NCBI GenBank assembly: GCA_040217175.1
Contig: JAVJNT010000001.1
Coordinates: forward strand, 1,178,001 to 1,242,000
Direction of reading: 5' to 3'
Origin: Phycisphaerales bacterium
GTDB lineage: Bacteria; Planctomycetota; Phycisphaerae; Phycisphaerales; UBA1924
Length of the DNA stretch: 64,000 bases
Shown here: piece by piece, positions 61,510 through 64,000 of the stretch
How the letters are laid out: each line of letters starts with the position of its first letter
Numbering within the stretch: position 1 is the first letter of the stretch
Made by a program: the position numbers and the translations under genes
Notes under the pieces: generated by a model
Seen by the model: only the letters and a program-made list of their open reading frames with translations
What the model was told of the DNA's origin: nothing
Database searches by the model: none

Positions 61510-63294
61510 CTAGTTGCTCGTCGCCCGAGACGCCTGGTACGCCTCTTCGCCCTCGGCCGTCGTGCGGAGCTGGCGGTTCTTGCCCAGCGACCACTTGGGC
61601 TGCGCGCGGTTTGGGTCGTTCTCGCAGATCACCCAGCCGTCGACGACCATCACCTCCATCGCCTGCACGAGCTGACGCATGAGCGATGCGGCCCGATCCC
61701 TTGGCTGCGACGATTGGATCTGCTGCTGGAGGTACCCGAAGATCTGGTTCGGGTCGTTGCTCTTGAGCAGCATGCTGACGAGCACGGGGTAGGGCCCGAT
61801 CTTCGGCAGGGTCTTGCCATTGCGCACGACGCACTGCACCGGTACGACGCGACCGTCGCGATACTCGGCGACTTGCTCGTCCTTGGCCTCACGCAGGTCG
61901 AGCGTGAGCTTGTTGTACTTCATGAAGCTCAGCGTTTCCTTCTCGAGGTCGATGTCCTCGTCGCCGAACTTGCCCACGATCTGCTTAGCGGTCGCCAGGT
62001 CGAATGAGCCGAGGTTGGCCGAGTCGAGCGTCTGGTTGCTGAAGCCGCCCTGGGCCAGCCAACGCCATGCCTCGGCGGGCGTCAGGTTCAGCCCGGCCTC
62101 CTCGGCGATGTTCTGGCAGTGCTCTTGCAGGTCCTTGAAGCATCCATTGGACGCATACCAGAACTGCGCGAAGCGGATGTGCTGGCGGATGTTCTTCCGC
62201 GTCTTGTCGTTGTAGCTCTGCCGAACCCAGTCGGCGTCGAGCTCGCCGCGCTCGAGCTCCAGGATCGTATACGCGAGCTCGCGGGCCGAGCCATGGGCCA
62301 ACGTCATGCCGGCCGCCAGGATCGGGTCGGCAAAGCCGCTCGCCTCGCCGCAGACGTACCAGTTCTCGCCCGTCACGCGGTCGGCCACTTGCGACCAGTC
62401 CTTGGTGGCGTGCACCTCGTCGGTCTGCTTGGACTCGCTCATCAGCCCCGCGATTTCGTCCTGTTCTTCCAGCGCCTTCTTGTAGATCTCTTCGGGCGAG
62501 AGACCGGTGCTCTTGTAGTACTCGGCCGGGCACACCAGCCCCACGCTCGCGCGGGTCGGGCTCAGCGGGATGAACCAGATCCAGCCGTACGGCAGGCTGC
62601 GGACCTGGACGCGCGTACCGCCGACGCCGATCTCGACGGCCCACTGCACGTTGTCCCAGTAGCTCCAGAACGCAACGTTCCGCAGGCTCTTGGGCGCATC
62701 GCTCTCCACGCCCATCGCGCGGCGGAGCAGCGCGTGCGTGCCGCTCGCATCGACGTAGTGCTTGGCTCGCACCATCGTGCCGTCGTCGAGCTTCAAGCCC
62801 TCGACGCGGTCACCGTCCTTCACGACCTCGCGCACCTGCGTGCCCTGGCGGACCTCGGTCCCGTGCTCCTCCGCATGGTCGAGCAGGATCTTGTCGTAGA
62901 TCGATCGCTCGACCTGGAACGCCGTACGCTGGCGCTGCCCCTCGAACTTCGCCGGCCGGGGCTCGTCCTTGAACTCTTCGACGGGGTAGAAGTCGAAGTC
63001 CCATCGCTCGCCGTCGCGGCCCCAGGTCAGGCTCGCGCCGAGCTTGACGGGGAAGTTGGCCGCCTCGACCTTGTCCCACACGCCCATCTCGTGCAGGATG
63101 GGGCTGATGGCCGGAAGCTGGCTCTCGCCCACGTGCTCGCGGGGGAACACTTCCTTCTCGAGCACCAGTACCTTCAGTTCGGGGTTGTACTTGCGCAGCA
63201 GCGTCGCCAGCGTGCTGCCCGACGGGCCGCCGCCGATGATGGCAACGTCGCACTCGACCTCTTGCGCACCCGTTCCGTTCGCGTTCGCAACCAC
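61510..63294 (-). CDS. Flavin-dependent halogenase-like FAD oxidoreductase
   Basis: 594 residues. CDVAIIGGGPSGSTLATLLR is the FAD-binding loop; FPREHVGESQLPAISPIL is the GES region; LPYGWIWFIPLSPTRASVGL has the WxWxIP motif that marks flavin-dependent halogenases; YVCGEASGFADPILAAGMTL is the second flavin block. The Lys that marks tryptophan halogenases is not obvious. The last about 100 residues (from GRVVPVQCVVRNGK) look like an added helical or winged-helix domain. It may halogenate an aromatic or bound substrate, or be a relative with another oxidation role. The GTG start at 63294 has GAGAGGGGG upstream. No natural-product genes adjoin it. Confidence 0.75.
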   Translation of the reverse strand: MVANANGTGAQEVECDVAIIGGGPSGSTLATLLRKYNPELKVLVLEKEVFPREHVGESQLPAISPILHEMGVWDKVEAANFPVKLGASLTWGRDGERWDFDFYPVEEFKDEPRPAKFEGQRQRTAFQVERSIYDKILLDHAEEHGTEVRQGTQVREVVKDGDRVEGLKLDDGTMVRAKHYVDASGTHALLRRAMGVESDAPKSLRNVAFWSYWDNVQWAVEIGVGGTRVQVRSLPYGWIWFIPLSPTRASVGLVCPAEYYKSTGLSPEEIYKKALEEQDEIAGLMSESKQTDEVHATKDWSQVADRVTGENWYVCGEASGFADPILAAGMTLAHGSARELAYTILELERGELDADWVRQSYNDKTRKNIRQHIRFAQFWYASNGCFKDLQEHCQNIAEEAGLNLTPAEAWRWLAQGGFSNQTLDSANLGSFDLATAKQIVGKFGDEDIDLEKETLSFMKYNKLTLDLREAKDEQVAEYRDGRVVPVQCVVRNGKTLPKIGPYPVLVSMLLKSNDPNQIFGYLQQQIQSSQPRDRAASLMRQLVQAMEVMVVDGWVICENDPNRAQPKWSLGKNRQLRTTAEGEEAYQASRATSN

Positions 63295-63424
63295 CGCCGC
63301 CCCCTCTCCCAGGATGATGTCCTTGCCGTCATCATCGACGGCTGGCCATCCTATGTCCGGTCCGTCCTATCGCCAGACGCAACATCGTCCGGATATCTCT
63401 CGATTCGATCACTGGGGCGACCCC

Positions 63425-64000
63425 TCATGCGGGCGGTATGGGCCGGCCGTGCGGGTCCGAGCCGTCCGCGTCGGGCGGCATCGCGCTCGGCAGGTGCTCG
63501 AGCTGCTCGGCCGTCACGTGCACGTGGTCGGCGGCCAGCCCCGCACGCTCCACGAGGTACGACTCCCACAGCCGGTGGCGACGCACCAGCGCGGCCGCCT
63601 CGGCCCGGCCGTCGTCGGTGAGGGCGAGCTCGTCGCGGCGAACGAATCCACGGCCGCGTGCTCGCCGCACGACGCGCTCGTCGATCGTCCGCGGCAGCAC
63701 GCCCCGCTCTTCCTGCCGATACAAGCTCCCCAGCAGGTCCTCGAGCGCAACGGTGCGCCGCAGCCGCGCCCGCCGGACCGCCGTCGCCAGCACGCCGTAC
63801 CGCGGCCCGAGCAGTGCCGCCAGCACGAGCAGGCCCGCCAGCGCCAGGGTGATCGATCCCGCCGCATTCACCTCGCGCTTGCCCGCCAGCAATGGCACGC
63901 CGATCGACCCCGCGTACCCTACCACCGCCGCCCCGATCGCCACCACCACGCTCACCAGGATCTGCGGCAGCAGCCGATCGGTGAGCAATCGGGCCGTAGC
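63425..64000 (-). CDS. C-terminal part of a metal ABC permease fused to a DtxR-like domain (partial)
   Basis: The frame is open to the window edge, so the N-terminal part is missing. The visible 191 residues start in the last membrane helices of a ZnuB/TroC-type permease (GYAGSIGVPLLAGKREVNAA, then ALAGLLVLAALLGPRYGVLA). A basic linker and a winged-helix-like region follow (LEDLLGSLYRQEERGVL, then GFVRRDELALTDDGRAEAAA). HRLWESYLVERAGLAADHVH then VTAEQLEHLPSAMPPD is the DtxR/MntR dimerisation motif with metal-ligand His and Glu. Such fusions import Mn, Fe or Zn and may sense the metal at the membrane. The rest of the operon is outside. Confidence 0.82.
   Translation of the reverse strand, partial: ATARLLTDRLLPQILVSVVVAIGAAVVGYAGSIGVPLLAGKREVNAAGSITLALAGLLVLAALLGPRYGVLATAVRRARLRRTVALEDLLGSLYRQEERGVLPRTIDERVVRRARGRGFVRRDELALTDDGRAEAAALVRRHRLWESYLVERAGLAADHVHVTAEQLEHLPSAMPPDADGSDPHGRPIPPA

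Overview
This 64 kb window is high-GC bacterial chromosome and most likely comes from a planctomycete of the class Phycisphaerae. The main reason is seven secreted proteins that end in a very uniform dockerin-like tail: two Ca-binding DxDGDG loops with IFDFL helices, a Cys in front and a near-terminal Cys. The lineage call is inference. Genes are dense, often overlap by 4 bp, and frequently use GTG or TTG starts. I saw no CRISPR array, transposase, phage gene or rRNA; one tRNA (His) is present.

Layout. 1-3303: four consecutive secreted dockerin proteins (the first cut by the window edge). 3416-5748: an Mrp-type Fe-S ATPase divergent from a secreted helical protein. 6106-21056: a polysaccharide region. 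It holds a GH56 hyaluronidase-like enzyme, an O-antigen-ligase-like membrane protein, and a tightly coupled minus-strand run (GDP-mannose-3,5-epimerase-like enzyme, two paralogous secreted proteins of which one is split, methyltransferase, WcaI-like glycosyltransferase, formyltransferase, DUF3473-type deacetylase, GT2, WcaF-like acetyltransferase, GT4, sulfotransferase), then a second sulfotransferase and an SLC13/SAC1-like permease. 22990-30682: a large secreted LamG/SGNH-like dockerin protein and an Opp/Dpp-type importer (binding protein plus two permeases with unusual periplasmic insertions, no ATPases). 30932-34152: a four-gene dTDP-rhamnose operon. 34156-35260: prfB with a frameshift site.

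35432-38621: an operon with an ECF-like sigma factor, a probable anti-sigma or accessory membrane protein and a pteridine-reductase-like SDR. 38622-41547: small oxidoreductases, a formate/nitrite-type channel and a VOC protein. 41566-45867: two FG-GAP propeller proteins with dockerin tails flanking an AraC-type regulator. 45928-48892: AIM24-like, cupin, lipoprotein and three short membrane proteins. 48968-59535: housekeeping and regulation (PSP1/RicT-like protein, an enlarged signal peptidase I, 5-formyl-THF cyclo-ligase, LysM/L,D-transpeptidase, gyrB, a PilZ-receiver protein, fructosamine-kinase-like protein). 59587-64000: tRNA-His, ATP-type PEP carboxykinase, a flavin-dependent-halogenase-like enzyme, and the end of a metal ABC permease fused to a DtxR-like domain.

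How the parts may work together (inference). The 6-34 kb region looks like a surface or exopolysaccharide factory. dTDP-rhamnose and a GDP-sugar epimer supply donors, three glycosyltransferases build the repeat, and acetyl-, formyl-, methyl- and sulfo-transferases decorate it. A deacetylase, an O-antigen-ligase-like protein and a GH56-like hydrolase finish or remodel it, and an anion permease could supply sulfate. Other points worth following are two look-alike small-RNA candidates carrying an anti-Shine-Dalgarno motif, a promoter-to-terminator RNA candidate before the cyclo-ligase gene, a release-factor-2 frameshift site with UAA in place of the usual UGA, and a hairpin that can hide the ribosome binding site of the PilZ-receiver gene.
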